A DNA stretch of 48,497 nucleotides from Herpetosiphonaceae bacterium (lineage in GTDB: Bacteria > Chloroflexota > Chloroflexia > Chloroflexales > Kallotenuaceae): NCBI GenBank assembly GCA_036374795.1, contig DASUTC010000372.1, positions 1 to 48,497 of the forward strand, written 5' to 3'. Numbering within the stretch: position 1 is the first letter of the stretch; every line of letters begins with the position of its first letter. Below are positions 16,294 through 24,803 of this stretch, in pieces. Made by a program: the position numbers and the translations under genes. The notes below the pieces were generated by a model. That model was not told the origin of the DNA. It ran no database searches and saw nothing but the letters and a program-made list of their open reading frames with translations.

Positions 16294-16453
16294 GAAGAAT
16301 AAAAGAACAAGAGAACCAAGGAACAAGAGAACAAGAGATCAAGGGAACAAAGCACGGGGAAGCAGGCGGGGAATCTCCTGACGCCAGACCCCCGGCCCCT
16401 GATTCCTCGTCTTGGAACGCGAAACTCGAAACTTGGAGCTTGGAACATGGAAC
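16294..16453 (+). repeat. Composite heptamer repeat, copy F
   Basis: AAGAACAAGAGAACCAAGGA and related GAACAAG units, then a GC-rich middle that lacks the usual CCC-TCT-GGG core, then GCGAAACTCGAAACTTGGAG units. It ends just before the convergent ribbon-helix-helix gene stop. Confidence 0.75.
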
Positions 16454-16465
16454 GATGAGCGGCGG

Positions 16466-16681
16466 CTAGTTCTGCGGGCCGTCGCCGAAGGCACGCTCGC
16501 AGACCTCAGGCGAGGCCGTCTCGACGAAAGGCAGCAGCAGCAGCTGAGGATCTTGGATACCTGCGATCACCCGCAGCGCTAGCCGAATTGCGTCGCTATC
16601 GCTCGATACACCGTAGCGATCTTTGATCGTCTGAATCGCCGCGCGATCCGCATCGCCCAAAAAAATCGTTGTTCGCTTCAT
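16466..16681 (-). CDS. Ribbon-helix-helix (CopG-like) DNA-binding protein
   Basis: 71 residues from ATG 16681; a second ATG at 16690 adds three residues. MKRTTIFLGDADRAAIQTIK reads as the N-terminal beta-strand plus helix A. YGVSSDSDAIRLALRVIAG is helix B, with the S-D-A-I-R-x-A-L pattern of CopG/MetJ-type repressors. The last 25 residues are hydrophobic and acidic (LLLLPFVETASPEVCERAFG). These proteins dimerise and insert a beta-ribbon in the major groove. No toxin gene adjoins it, so it is either a stand-alone regulator or an orphan antitoxin. An 11-bp hairpin (16756-16792) upstream could be its own operator. Confidence 0.7.
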   Translation of the reverse strand: MKRTTIFLGDADRAAIQTIKDRYGVSSDSDAIRLALRVIAGIQDPQLLLLPFVETASPEVCERAFGDGPQN

Positions 16682-16755
16682 ACACACCATTCAATCTACA
16701 GCAGGCACGCGCTGGTCCGGGCACGCTTTCGGCGGAGCGGTACTGTTGCTTTTTT

Positions 16756-16792
16756 GTGGCGCGACGCGCAGATACAGCGCACGTCGCGCCAC
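16756..16792. promoter_or_regulatory. 11-bp inverted repeat upstream of the RHH gene
   Basis: GTGGCGCGACG (16756-16766) and CGTCGCGCCAC (16782-16792) are perfect complements around 15 nt. A T-run precedes the stem on the plus strand, so it does not fit a simple terminator in either direction. It could be an operator or an RNA hairpin. Confidence 0.45.
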
Positions 16793-17004
16793 CTTCGCCT
16801 GGATCACGACTAGCTACATAACCGGGCTCCTGCTCGAAAGCCAGGCAAAAGTGCAGGAGCGTACCGGACCTCCGGCCTAGCGCTCGCTCAGCAAACCACA
16901 TCACCACAAGGTATAGTGATGAGTGTTCCCCCTAATTGTACGTATGAACCGTGACGAATCGTTAGGCGAATGCACAACAAAGCCTTCATCGACCAATAGG
17001 ATCG

Positions 17005-17020
17005 TTGTGCAGTTGCACAA
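17005..17020. promoter_or_regulatory. Palindrome TTGTGCA-GT-TGCACAA
   Basis: A perfect 7+7 inverted repeat with a 2-bp centre, 152 bp before the receiver gene. A half-site TGCACAA recurs at 16971-16977. This is the form of a dimeric repressor operator; the regulator is unknown. Confidence 0.5.
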
Positions 17021-17171
17021 TCAGTCCATCGCACATACGATATACACCGCCCTCATTTAATCAGTTGATCAGCACGTCCTGTCTGTAAGGCTCATCGCCA
17101 CCAGACCTGCCACAAAAGTTGACGAACGATCTACGAAGCGTAGCTAAACCATTACATTAGGGAGCGCCTCT

Positions 17172-17606
17172 ATGACTTATCATCCAACTGTACCGCAGCA
17201 TGCGACGATTCTACTGGTTGAAGATAATTTAGATAATCTCTTTGTTTTTCAAGATATTTTGCGGACGGATCTCGGCGTGCCGACGTGTACCGCTCGCGCG
17301 TCGGGACAGCAGGTGCTAGCCTTCCTTGCGGAGCATCCCGATTGTCAGCCGGATCTGATCCTGGTCGATCTGGCGCTGCCCTATGAAGATGGCTTCGCCG
17401 TCCATAAGCAACTTCGTGCCTACTTCTGCAAGGTCGATTTCATGCCGCGCATTGTCGCGCTGACCGTGGATTGCGCGCCGCAGACGGTGGCGCGGGCGCG
17501 GCGTGAAGGCTTCGACGGCTTCATCGGCAAGCCGATCGAGTGCAGGCGCTTTATCCGGCAGATCACCGAGATCTTGGAGGGCGAGCCGATCTGGGAGCCG
17601 GTCTGA
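17172..17606 (+). CDS. Stand-alone response regulator receiver protein (CheY-like)
   Basis: 144 residues consisting of one receiver domain. ATILLVEDNLDNLFVFQDIL carries the acidic pair E17/D18. The phosphoacceptor is D66 in LILVDLALP, the switch Thr is T98 in IVALTVD and the conserved Lys is K120 in GFIGKP. 'EDN.DNL' and 'VDLALPYEDGF' are typical of single-domain receivers that work with hybrid histidine kinases. There is no output domain, so it acts through protein contacts. No kinase is in this window. AGGGAG precedes ATG 17172. It is followed by a separate promoter for the glycosidase cluster. Confidence 0.9.
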   Translation: MTYHPTVPQHATILLVEDNLDNLFVFQDILRTDLGVPTCTARASGQQVLAFLAEHPDCQPDLILVDLALPYEDGFAVHKQLRAYFCKVDFMPRIVALTVDCAPQTVARARREGFDGFIGKPIECRRFIRQITEILEGEPIWEPV

Positions 17607-17679
17607 TCGTCGCTGACACGGTGGCGCGGGCGGTTTTCCGGCTCACCAGCGGATTATGTTTATAAACCGTAAAATGTCC

Positions 17680-17708
17680 TTGCATCTTGTATGTAGTTGC
17701 GATATAGT
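17680..17708 (+). promoter_or_regulatory. Sigma-70-type promoter TTGCAT-N17-TATAGT
   Basis: TTGCAT (17680-17685) and TATAGT (17703-17708) with an ideal 17-bp spacer. This is the best classical promoter in the window, and it drives the gene cluster starting at 18001. Confidence 0.6.
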
Positions 17709-17738
17709 TAGGCCATACAACGCCTATACAGCGTCGAG

Positions 17739-17750
17739 TGAATCGATTCA
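17739..17750. promoter_or_regulatory. 12-bp perfect palindrome TGAATCGATTCA
   Basis: Centred about 30 bp downstream of the predicted transcription start of the glycosidase cluster. The CG-centred symmetry is that of LacI-family operators. The core AATCGATT also lies on the start region of the 6021 ABC operon. Confidence 0.4.
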
Positions 17751-18000
17751 TGTTCCTTGTTCGATCGAAGCATACGTAAGAATTGCCTACCGCATCCTAC
17801 GCACTGCTCCGCCGCTATCCTTCCTTTTCAACCAGCTTCGCAACGCACTCGATGCAACGGAGATTTAAGCGCGTCGATCCATCGGGCGCTTTACCGATTC
17901 CAGGGTACCGGATAGCGCACGAACTATGTCTGCTCGATCCAGCCGCTTCGACGCCGAGCGCGGCTGATTGAACTCATCACCGTCGCTGAGAAAGAAATAG

Positions 18001-19770
18001 ATGGCACCGATCCAGGTCGTCAACGCCAGCGGGATCGTTTCGATCTCGGCTGCAACCTACTCCCTGACTTTCCCACCCGACCGGCCATTCGTGTATGTCC
18101 ACGACGCCCAGGGCCGCAGGCTGGCTGAGCTGTTTGTGCTATCGAGCGTGCATCCGCTCCACGATCGCGACGATACCGTTGCGATCGGAGCCTGGGAGAT
18201 CGAAGCAACGCCCGGCGGGGCGATCTGCACGCTGCGCGCGCAAAGCTCGGTCTGGCGCGAGAAGATCTATCGCCTGCGCTGCGAAACCCAGCGCTTCAGC
18301 TACGACATCGAGATCGCGGGCAGCGCGCGGCTGGCGGAGGTCTGCTACTTCGGCGGCTACTCCTCCGGGCAGCAGCGCTGGGGATCGGGCTTTTTCAGCT
18401 CAGGCCAGCACTTCAGACAGGGCTTTAATCCTGAGCCGAATACCGAAGAGCGCAGCTACTTCGCCACCAATGGCGGCTCGCGCATCGATCTGACGGGCGT
18501 GCCCCTGCCCGGCAAAGGCGATTGGTTTTTCACGCCGCCGCCCTTCTGCTTCGCCTTCCAGGGTCCAGACCAGTGGCTCGCGCTGGGCGTCGAGGCGCAG
18601 CCAGGCATGCATCAGTTTACCGAGTACTGGTACCACGGCTCCACCGGCTTTCATCTCTCGCTCGCCTACGAAGGCCATACCACAGTTGACGGCGCGTACC
18701 GGCTGCCCGCGATCGGCTTTGATGTTGGAGCGGACGAGTTCCAGGCGCTGGCGGCGCATGTGAGAGCGGCCCGGCAGACGCTCGGCACCCCAACCGTCGC
18801 AGCCCGCGACCAGCCCGCCTGGTGGTACGAGCCGATCTTCTGCGGCTGGGGCTCGCAGTGCGCCGCCGCCGCGACCGAGCGCGGGCACGCGCCGGAGTAC
18901 GCCCGGCAGCCGCTCTACGAATCGTTCTTGTCTACGCTGGCGGCACAGGACATCGATCCCGGCATCGTGGTCATCGACGACAAGTGGCAGGCCAGCTACG
19001 GCGAGAATCAGGTCGACGCGCGGAAGTGGCCCGATCTGCGCGGCTTTATCGACGGTCAGCACGCGCTCGGACGCAAGGTGTTGCTCTGGCTCAAAGCCTG
19101 GGACGCCGAGGGCGTGCCGCCCGCCGAGTGTATCACCAACGCGGCAGGCGTACCGCTGGCCGTCGATCCGTCGCATCCAGCCTACGAACAGCGCCTGCGC
19201 GAGTCGGTGCGGCGTATGCTGGCGGCGGACGGCTACGATGCGGACGGCTTTAAGATCGACTTTACCGCGCGCATTCCGAGCGGACCCGGCATGCGCTCCT
19301 ACGGCGGGCTGTGGGGCCTGGAGCTGCTGAAGCGCTACCTGACGATCATCTACCGCGCGGCCAAAGCCGTCAAGCCCAACGCGCTGATTATGACGCACAC
19401 GCCGCATCCCTACCTTGCCGATGCGCTTGACATGATCCGGCTCAACGATGCGTTCGATCTCAATCGTCTGGACGAGGGCATCGTCGGGCGCGACCTTGGG
19501 AAGACAATGGCGCTACGGGCCAGGGTGGCCGCGCTGGCGTGTCCCGATGCGATCATCGACACCGACAACTGGCCGGTGCGCGACCTGGCGACGTGGCGCG
19601 AGTACCTGGACGTTCAGCCGGAGCTAGGTGTGCCCTCGCTGTACTTTGCGAGCCACATCGATCTGACCCAGGAGTTGCTTGAAGCCGCCGACTACCAGCA
19701 GATTCGCGAAACCTGGGCGGTCTATCGAGAACAACGAACAAAGAGCAACGGCACAACGAACAAAGAATAA
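18001..19770 (+). CDS. Clan GH-D-like glycosidase (GH36/GH31-related)
   Basis: 589 residues, no signal peptide, so probably cytoplasmic. An N-terminal beta-sandwich (residues 1-260, WYHGSTGFHLSLAYEGHTTV) precedes a TIM barrel. The barrel has YEPIFCGWGSQC, DPGIVVIDDKWQASYGENQ, KWPDLRGFIDGQHALGRKVL, then LWLKAWDAEGVP. DGFKIDFTAR follows with the probable nucleophile D420. This order is that of retaining alpha-galactosidases and related GH27/31/36 enzymes. The sugar specificity is not certain. The last residues (REQRTKSNGTTNKE) are encoded by composite repeat G, so the original C-terminus has been replaced or extended. First gene of the glycan cluster, followed by GH84. Confidence 0.8.
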   Translation: MAPIQVVNASGIVSISAATYSLTFPPDRPFVYVHDAQGRRLAELFVLSSVHPLHDRDDTVAIGAWEIEATPGGAICTLRAQSSVWREKIYRLRCETQRFSYDIEIAGSARLAEVCYFGGYSSGQQRWGSGFFSSGQHFRQGFNPEPNTEERSYFATNGGSRIDLTGVPLPGKGDWFFTPPPFCFAFQGPDQWLALGVEAQPGMHQFTEYWYHGSTGFHLSLAYEGHTTVDGAYRLPAIGFDVGADEFQALAAHVRAARQTLGTPTVAARDQPAWWYEPIFCGWGSQCAAAATERGHAPEYARQPLYESFLSTLAAQDIDPGIVVIDDKWQASYGENQVDARKWPDLRGFIDGQHALGRKVLLWLKAWDAEGVPPAECITNAAGVPLAVDPSHPAYEQRLRESVRRMLAADGYDADGFKIDFTARIPSGPGMRSYGGLWGLELLKRYLTIIYRAAKAVKPNALIMTHTPHPYLADALDMIRLNDAFDLNRLDEGIVGRDLGKTMALRARVAALACPDAIIDTDNWPVRDLATWREYLDVQPELGVPSLYFASHIDLTQELLEAADYQQIRETWAVYREQRTKSNGTTNKE

Positions 19771-19853
19771 CGAACACCCAGAGCGCACGCGGCAACCCAA
19801 GGAACCCAAAACGCCAGCTTGAAACGTTGAACTTGAAACGTTGAACTCGAAAC
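19727..19853 (+). repeat. Composite heptamer repeat, copy G (overlaps gene end)
   Basis: GAACAACGAACAAAGAGCAA and further GAACAAAG units begin inside the 3' end of the 18001 gene and supply its stop codon. ACCCAGAGCGCAC follows, then GAAACGTTGAACTTGAAACG units. Forward orientation. Confidence 0.8.
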
Positions 19854-19904
19854 CGCGCCGTAGCCAGAACCGTGAGGATACCGATTTAAGTAGGACGACA
19901 GGAC

Positions 19905-21371
19905 ATGCAACACTCCCCATTCCAGATCCGAGGTGTGATCGAAGGCTTTTACGGGCCGTTCTACACCTTTCCTGAGCGCAACGACTTGATCGCGTTTATC
20001 GGGCAGCACGGCTACAACCTCTACATCTACGGTCCCAAAAACGATCGGCAGCATCGTCACCGCTGGTCGGAACCTTATCCTCCAGAGATCATGGCTCAGT
20101 TCGCGCAGACCGCCGCGCTCGCGCAGCAGGTGGGCGTTACCTTTTGCTACGCGATCTCGCCGCTCAGCTACGATCCCGATCAGGACTTCGAGAAGCTCGC
20201 GGCCAAGCTGCGCGACCTGTACGATTGTGGCGTGCGCGCCTTCAGCTACCTGATGGACGACATCGCCTGCGCGACGCATCACGCGGTCAACTGCCGCATC
20301 TGCGACAACTACGGCAGGCTGCACGCCCAGGTCTGCAACCGGCTCTTCGACTGGCTGCACGCGCTCGATCCGGCCTGCACGCTGAGCATGTGTCCCACCC
20401 ACTACCACGGCGTCGCGCCCTTCAGCGGCTATCTGCACGATCTCGGCGCGCTGCTCAACCCCGGCGTCGATGTGTTCTACACCGGCCCCGACGTGTGCTC
20501 GGCCACGATTACGGCATCTCACGCTCAGGACTTTGCGCAGGCGGTGCGGCGACCGCCGCTGATCTGGGATAACTACCCGGTCAACGACCTGGCGATGCGC
20601 GCGAACCTGCACATCGGGCCGCTGCGCGGACGGGATGCGGCGCTGCACACGGCGGTGCGCGGGATGGTCTTCAACCTGATGTTACAGGCCGAGGCTTCCA
20701 AAATCCCGCTGCTGACCATCGCCGACTACCTGGACGCGCCGCAGCAGTACGATCCCTGGCGCTCCTGGGAGCGTGCGCTGTCGGAGGTCGGCGGGCAGGA
20801 GAGCTGCGCGGCGCTGCGGGCCTTCGCCGAGCACTCACTCGACTCGTGCCTGGCAAGCGATGCGCCGTCGCAGCTCAAGCGCCTGACCGAGGCGACGGTC
20901 GCCGCGCTGCAAAAGGGCGTGGCCTGCTCCGTCAGCCAGGCGGTGCATCAGCTCACGCAGTATCTCAGCAGCCTGGACGAAGCCTGTTACTTCTTGAAGC
21001 ACCGTATGCCCAACCTGCGGCTCCGCGAGAACATCCTGCCCTGGATCGAGGCGCTCGAAGATTGGATCTGGCTCGGGAAGCATGCGCTCGCCACGCTGGA
21101 GCTGCTGGAGCAGGGCGGCGCCTACGAGCAGCGGCTCTCGGCACTGAAAGAATCGCTCAACCTGATCGCGCGTCACAGCAAGCGCAGCGGCGGGCAGGAC
21201 ATTTTCCCGCTGGCGCTCTACACGCTAGAGTATGCCGAGGATTATCGCATGCGCCACGGACAGTCGATTTTCGACACGACCTTCGGGTTCGCGGCGCTGG
21301 ATCTTCTCGATCGAGCGCCTGAGATACCGCCGCAGGAGCGCTATGCTCTGAGCGGTATTCCGGCCAATTGA
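19905..21371 (+). CDS. GH84 beta-N-acetylglucosaminidase (NagJ/OGA-like)
   Basis: Cleaves terminal beta-linked GlcNAc by substrate-assisted catalysis. The protein is 488 residues and starts directly at the catalytic barrel: FQIRGVIEGFYGPFYTFPER, then NLYIYGPKNDRQHRHRWSEP. The adjacent catalytic Asp pair is in YLMDDIAC (D118, D119). WDNYPVND and GMVFNLMLQAEASKIPL are further GH84 hallmarks. The C-terminal third is helical. No signal peptide, so it probably acts on imported oligosaccharides. Four cysteines near the active site (CATHHAVNCRICDN, CNRLF) are unusual and might bind a metal or be incidental. The start ATG follows AGGACGACAGGAC. 49 bp separate it from the MBL gene. Confidence 0.9.
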   Translation: MQHSPFQIRGVIEGFYGPFYTFPERNDLIAFIGQHGYNLYIYGPKNDRQHRHRWSEPYPPEIMAQFAQTAALAQQVGVTFCYAISPLSYDPDQDFEKLAAKLRDLYDCGVRAFSYLMDDIACATHHAVNCRICDNYGRLHAQVCNRLFDWLHALDPACTLSMCPTHYHGVAPFSGYLHDLGALLNPGVDVFYTGPDVCSATITASHAQDFAQAVRRPPLIWDNYPVNDLAMRANLHIGPLRGRDAALHTAVRGMVFNLMLQAEASKIPLLTIADYLDAPQQYDPWRSWERALSEVGGQESCAALRAFAEHSLDSCLASDAPSQLKRLTEATVAALQKGVACSVSQAVHQLTQYLSSLDEACYFLKHRMPNLRLRENILPWIEALEDWIWLGKHALATLELLEQGGAYEQRLSALKESLNLIARHSKRSGGQDIFPLALYTLEYAEDYRMRHGQSIFDTTFGFAALDLLDRAPEIPPQERYALSGIPAN

Positions 21372-21420
21372 GCGGTACGGACGATGGGATCGAGCACAAG
21401 CAGACATCAGGAATAGACTT

Positions 21421-22149
21421 ATGGTAGTACGACTGATCGGCAATCTCTACGTCGTCTCCGGCGACAAGCTAACCCATCCGTGGGACGCCAGCGCCTATCT
21501 GCTGGCCGGAGACGAGCCCACCCTGATCGACTGTGGGAGCACCGAGGGCTACGCGGCGCTCAGGAGCAATCTTGCGGAGCTGGGCTACCAGCCGCGCGAC
21601 ATTCGCCGCGTGATCGCCACGCACGGCCACTGGGATCATATCTCGGCGATGAATCTGCTGCGCGAGGAGAGCGACGCACAGCTCTTGTTGCACCCTGCCG
21701 ATCGCCAGCCCGTCGAGAGCGGCGACTGGGATGCGACCTCGGCGTTTTTGTACGATCGTCCGTTTCCGCCGACGCGCGTCGATCGGCTGCTCCACGACGG
21801 CGATGTGCTGGACGTGTGCGGCTACCGCATGCATGTCTATCACACGCCGGGCCACTCGCCGGGCTGCGTCTCGTTCTGGCTGGAGATCAACGGCCTCAAA
21901 GTCTTGATCGCGGGCGATACCCTCTGGGGCGCGTTTCACACCCGGCTGCGCTCGAACATCGACGACTGGACCGCCTCGCTCGACCGGCTGCTCAAGCTGG
22001 ACTTCGATGTCGCCACGATCGGCCACTGCCCGCCGACGCTGATCTTCGACGCCAAGACCAAGGTGCGCGAGGCCCGGCAGCAGTTGGGCGTGCTCTTCGA
22101 TCCCTGGTTCAAGCCCTTCAACGTCAAGTTTATGTATCGTGGATTATAA
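21421..22149 (+). CDS. MBL-fold metallohydrolase
   Basis: A metallo-beta-lactamase-fold hydrolase of 242 residues, cytoplasmic. The metal motif is THGHWDHISA (H68, H70, D72, H73), followed by the conserved YHTPGHSPGCVSFWL and LIAGDTLWG segments and ATIGHCPP near the end. Trp at the variable position of HxHxDH is common in glyoxalase-II-like members. The substrate is unknown. Its location between GH84 and GH38 genes suggests a lactone, thioester or phosphoester formed in sugar breakdown. AGGAA precedes ATG 21421. Its stop almost touches the mannosidase start, which indicates co-transcription. Confidence 0.88.
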   Translation: MVVRLIGNLYVVSGDKLTHPWDASAYLLAGDEPTLIDCGSTEGYAALRSNLAELGYQPRDIRRVIATHGHWDHISAMNLLREESDAQLLLHPADRQPVESGDWDATSAFLYDRPFPPTRVDRLLHDGDVLDVCGYRMHVYHTPGHSPGCVSFWLEINGLKVLIAGDTLWGAFHTRLRSNIDDWTASLDRLLKLDFDVATIGHCPPTLIFDAKTKVREARQQLGVLFDPWFKPFNVKFMYRGL

Positions 22150-22150
22150 G

Positions 22151-24667
22151 ATGAAAGATACAACGCTCCATATGATCGGCAACGCGCATCTCGATCCGGT
22201 CTGGCTCTGGCAGTGGCAGGAAGGCTTTCAGGAGACGAAAGCGACCTTCCGCTCGGCGCTGGACCGCATGCGCGAGAGCGACGATTTTGTGTTTACGTCA
22301 AGCTCAGCGGCGATCTACGAGTGGGTCGAGCACAACGATCCGCAGATGTTCGCGGAGATCCGGCAGCGTATCGCCGAGGGCCGCTGGCAGATCGTCGGCG
22401 GCTGGTGGGTGCAGGCCGACTGTAACCTGCCCTGCGGCGAGTCGTTTGCGCGCCAGGCGCTCTACGGGCAGCGCTACTTCAAGGCCAAGTTCGGCGTGAC
22501 CGCCAGCGTGGGCTACAACGTCGACAGCTTCGGGCATCACGGCATGCTGCCGCAGATCCTCAAACAAAGCGGCATGGACGCCTACGTCTTTTTGCGCCCG
22601 TCGCCCAACGAGAAAGGCCTGCCCGGACGACTCTTCTGGTGGGAGTCCGACGACGGCTCGCGCGTGCTGACCTTTCGCATTCCCTACGAGTACGGCACCT
22701 GGGGCAAAGACCTCGATAAATATGTGCGCCGCTGCATCGCCGAGCTAAAAGACCCGCTGCGCGACATCATGTGCTTCTACGGCGTCGGCAACCACGGCGG
22801 CGGCCCGACCACAGAGAACTTGCAGAGTATTCGGCGTCTGAACGAGAGCCTGGGCTTTGCCAGGCTGGTCTTCAGCACGCCCGACCAGTTCTTCAGCGCG
22901 GTTGCCATGCAAGACCTGCCGCTGCCGGTCGTCCACGACGATCTGCAACATCACGCCAGCGGATGCTACGCGGCGCACTCCGGCGTCAAGCGCTGGAATC
23001 GTCAGGCCGAGAATCACCTGCTGCTGGCCGAGAAATACGCCAGCCTGGCCGACTGGCTGACCGGTCAGCCCTACCCCGTCGACTTCGGACGCGCCTGGAA
23101 GAATGTGCTCTTCAACCAGTTCCACGACATCCTGGCGGGCACCAGCATCGAGGCGGCCTACGACGACGCGCGCAACCTGTACGGCGAGGCCATGTCGATC
23201 GCCGGACGCGCGCTCAACGACGCGATCCAGTCGATCGCCTGGCGGATCAAGATCGATCCCGAAGCGGGCATGAAGCCGATTGTGGTCTTCAACCCGCACG
23301 CCTGGGCCAGCACGGTCAACGTTGAGCTGGAGTTCGGGCGGCTCAAAGAAACCGAGGTGCTGCTGGACGATACCGACCGCCAGGTGCCGGTGCAGGTGGT
23401 CCAGTCGGCGGCTGCGGCGCGCGGACGCAACCGGCTGAGCTTTATCGCCGATCTACCGCCGCTGGGCTACCGCGTCTATCGCGTGGCGGCGCGGCCCAAC
23501 ACGATCGAGGGCACGCCGCTGCGCGCTACGGACTGTTCGCTGGAAAACGATCGCTTCCGGCTGGAGTTCGATCCGCAGACCGGCTGGATCGGCAGCCTCT
23601 ACGACAAGCACCGCCAGCTCAACGTTTTTATCGGCCCTGCGGCGCGGCCCGTGGTGATCGAGGACCGCAGCGACACGTGGAGCCACGACGTGCTGGCCTT
23701 CGACACGGCGATCGGCGACTTCACCGCGCGCAGCGTCCGCCTCGTCGAGCACGGCGCGGTCAAGTCCGTCGTGCGCGTCACCAGCGAGTACGGCGCGTCG
23801 CGGCTGGTGCAGGATTTTACGATGTATCGCGAGCTTGAGCAGATCGACGTGCATGTCACCGTCGACTGGCGCGAGGAGTTCAAAATGCTCAAGCTCAAGT
23901 TTCCGATGAACCTCAACTTTATCCGCGCGACCTACGAGATTCCCTATGGGCACATCGAGCGTCCGGTCAACGGCGAGGAAGAGCCGGGGCAGAGCTGGAT
24001 CGACGTATCGGGCGAGTCGCGCGATGTGGATGAGCTGTACGGCCTGAGCCTGCTCAACGACGGCAAGTACAGCTTCGATGTGCGCAACAAGGAGCTGAGC
24101 CTGACGGTGCTGCGCAGCCCGATCTACGCCCATCACGATCCCTTCGTGCCACAGCCCGACGGCCAGTACTCGTTCATCGACCAGGGCATCCAGCGCTTTT
24201 CGTACACGCTGCTGCCGCACAGCGGAAGCTGGGAGCAGGCGGGCACGATCAAGCGCGCCGCCGAGCTGAACCAGCGTCCGATCGCGCTGATCGAAACGTA
24301 CCACGAGCACGGCACGCTGCCGCAGTGCGACTCGTATCTCGCGGTCGAGCAGGGCAGCGTCGTCGTCAGCGCGCTGAAACAGGCCGAGGAGTCCGACGAT
24401 CTGATCGTGCGCTGCTACGAGACGCACAAAGCGCAGACCGACGCGACGATCCGGCTGCCGAAGTGGAATCGCACGATCAGCGCGACGTTCGGCCCGTGTG
24501 AGATCAAGACGTTCCGCGTGCCCAAAGACCCGGCGCTGCCGATCGTCGAAACCAATCTGCTCGAATGGACCGCGCAGGAGATGGACCCGCACGCCGTCCC
24601 GCTACCGGCGACGCCGCTCGCCCAGCATCATGGAGCCGGAGGAAACGGTCAGCGGGAGAACAGCTAA
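22151..24667 (+). CDS. GH38 alpha-mannosidase, first of two
   Basis: A retaining, metal-dependent alpha-mannosidase of 838 residues. The N-terminal zinc site is MIGNAHLDPVWLWQWQ (H13, D15) and the nucleophile is D125 in GYNVDSFGHHGMLPQIL. A three-helix bundle region (NVLFNQFHDILAGTSIEAAY) and C-terminal beta domains (SLENDRFRLEFDPQTGWIGS) complete the family pattern. No signal peptide. The start could also be GTG 22139; ATG 22151 keeps the usual spacing before the zinc motif. It directly follows the MBL gene. It has only the catalytic type-C-like length, unlike its longer neighbour at 24804, so the two mannosidases probably differ in linkage preference. Confidence 0.93.
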   Translation: MKDTTLHMIGNAHLDPVWLWQWQEGFQETKATFRSALDRMRESDDFVFTSSSAAIYEWVEHNDPQMFAEIRQRIAEGRWQIVGGWWVQADCNLPCGESFARQALYGQRYFKAKFGVTASVGYNVDSFGHHGMLPQILKQSGMDAYVFLRPSPNEKGLPGRLFWWESDDGSRVLTFRIPYEYGTWGKDLDKYVRRCIAELKDPLRDIMCFYGVGNHGGGPTTENLQSIRRLNESLGFARLVFSTPDQFFSAVAMQDLPLPVVHDDLQHHASGCYAAHSGVKRWNRQAENHLLLAEKYASLADWLTGQPYPVDFGRAWKNVLFNQFHDILAGTSIEAAYDDARNLYGEAMSIAGRALNDAIQSIAWRIKIDPEAGMKPIVVFNPHAWASTVNVELEFGRLKETEVLLDDTDRQVPVQVVQSAAAARGRNRLSFIADLPPLGYRVYRVAARPNTIEGTPLRATDCSLENDRFRLEFDPQTGWIGSLYDKHRQLNVFIGPAARPVVIEDRSDTWSHDVLAFDTAIGDFTARSVRLVEHGAVKSVVRVTSEYGASRLVQDFTMYRELEQIDVHVTVDWREEFKMLKLKFPMNLNFIRATYEIPYGHIERPVNGEEEPGQSWIDVSGESRDVDELYGLSLLNDGKYSFDVRNKELSLTVLRSPIYAHHDPFVPQPDGQYSFIDQGIQRFSYTLLPHSGSWEQAGTIKRAAELNQRPIALIETYHEHGTLPQCDSYLAVEQGSVVVSALKQAEESDDLIVRCYETHKAQTDATIRLPKWNRTISATFGPCEIKTFRVPKDPALPIVETNLLEWTAQEMDPHAVPLPATPLAQHHGAGGNGQRENS

Positions 24668-24793
24668 ACAAAGAACAAAGAACAAAGAAGAACCAAGAAC
24701 CGAGAACCAAGGAGAACTCGAAACTTTGAACTTGAAACTTGAACCTTGAAACAAAGTTTGTTCTCTGTTCCGCTGTTCTTTATTCTCTACAAG
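24668..24793. repeat. Composite heptamer repeat, copy H (forward then inverted)
   Basis: AACAAAGAACAAAGAACAAA units, then CCAAGAACCGAGAACCAAGG, then TTTGAACTTGAAACTTGAAC. A facing TTTGTTCTCTGTTCCGCTGT segment can pair with the beginning. It sits between the two mannosidase genes. Confidence 0.8.
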
Positions 24794-24803
24794 GGGCTGG
24801 TTC

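Larger units (their letters stand above)
16682..17171. other. 490-bp gene-free stretch between divergent RHH and receiver genes
   Basis: Lower in GC than its surroundings, with no credible reading frame. It contains the hairpin at 16756-16792, a TATAGT box at about 16914 and the TTGTGCA palindrome at 17005, so it looks regulatory. Confidence 0.5.
17607..18000 (+). other. 394-bp intergenic region: promoter and long leader of glycosidase cluster
   Basis: AT-richer than the genes. It holds a good promoter (17680-17708) and a 12-bp palindrome (17739-17750). From the predicted start a leader of about 285 nt would precede ATG 18001. A 70-residue frame at 17656-17868 has atypical composition and no ribosome site, so I do not call it. 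Confidence 0.5.

Noticed and set aside
17656-17868. 70-codon frame before the glycosidase cluster
   Set aside because: Starts inside the promoter region, has no ribosome site and an atypical composition.
24668-24793. Tandem short repeats as a CRISPR array
   Set aside because: Units are 7 bp with no spacers of constant length, and no cas genes are present.
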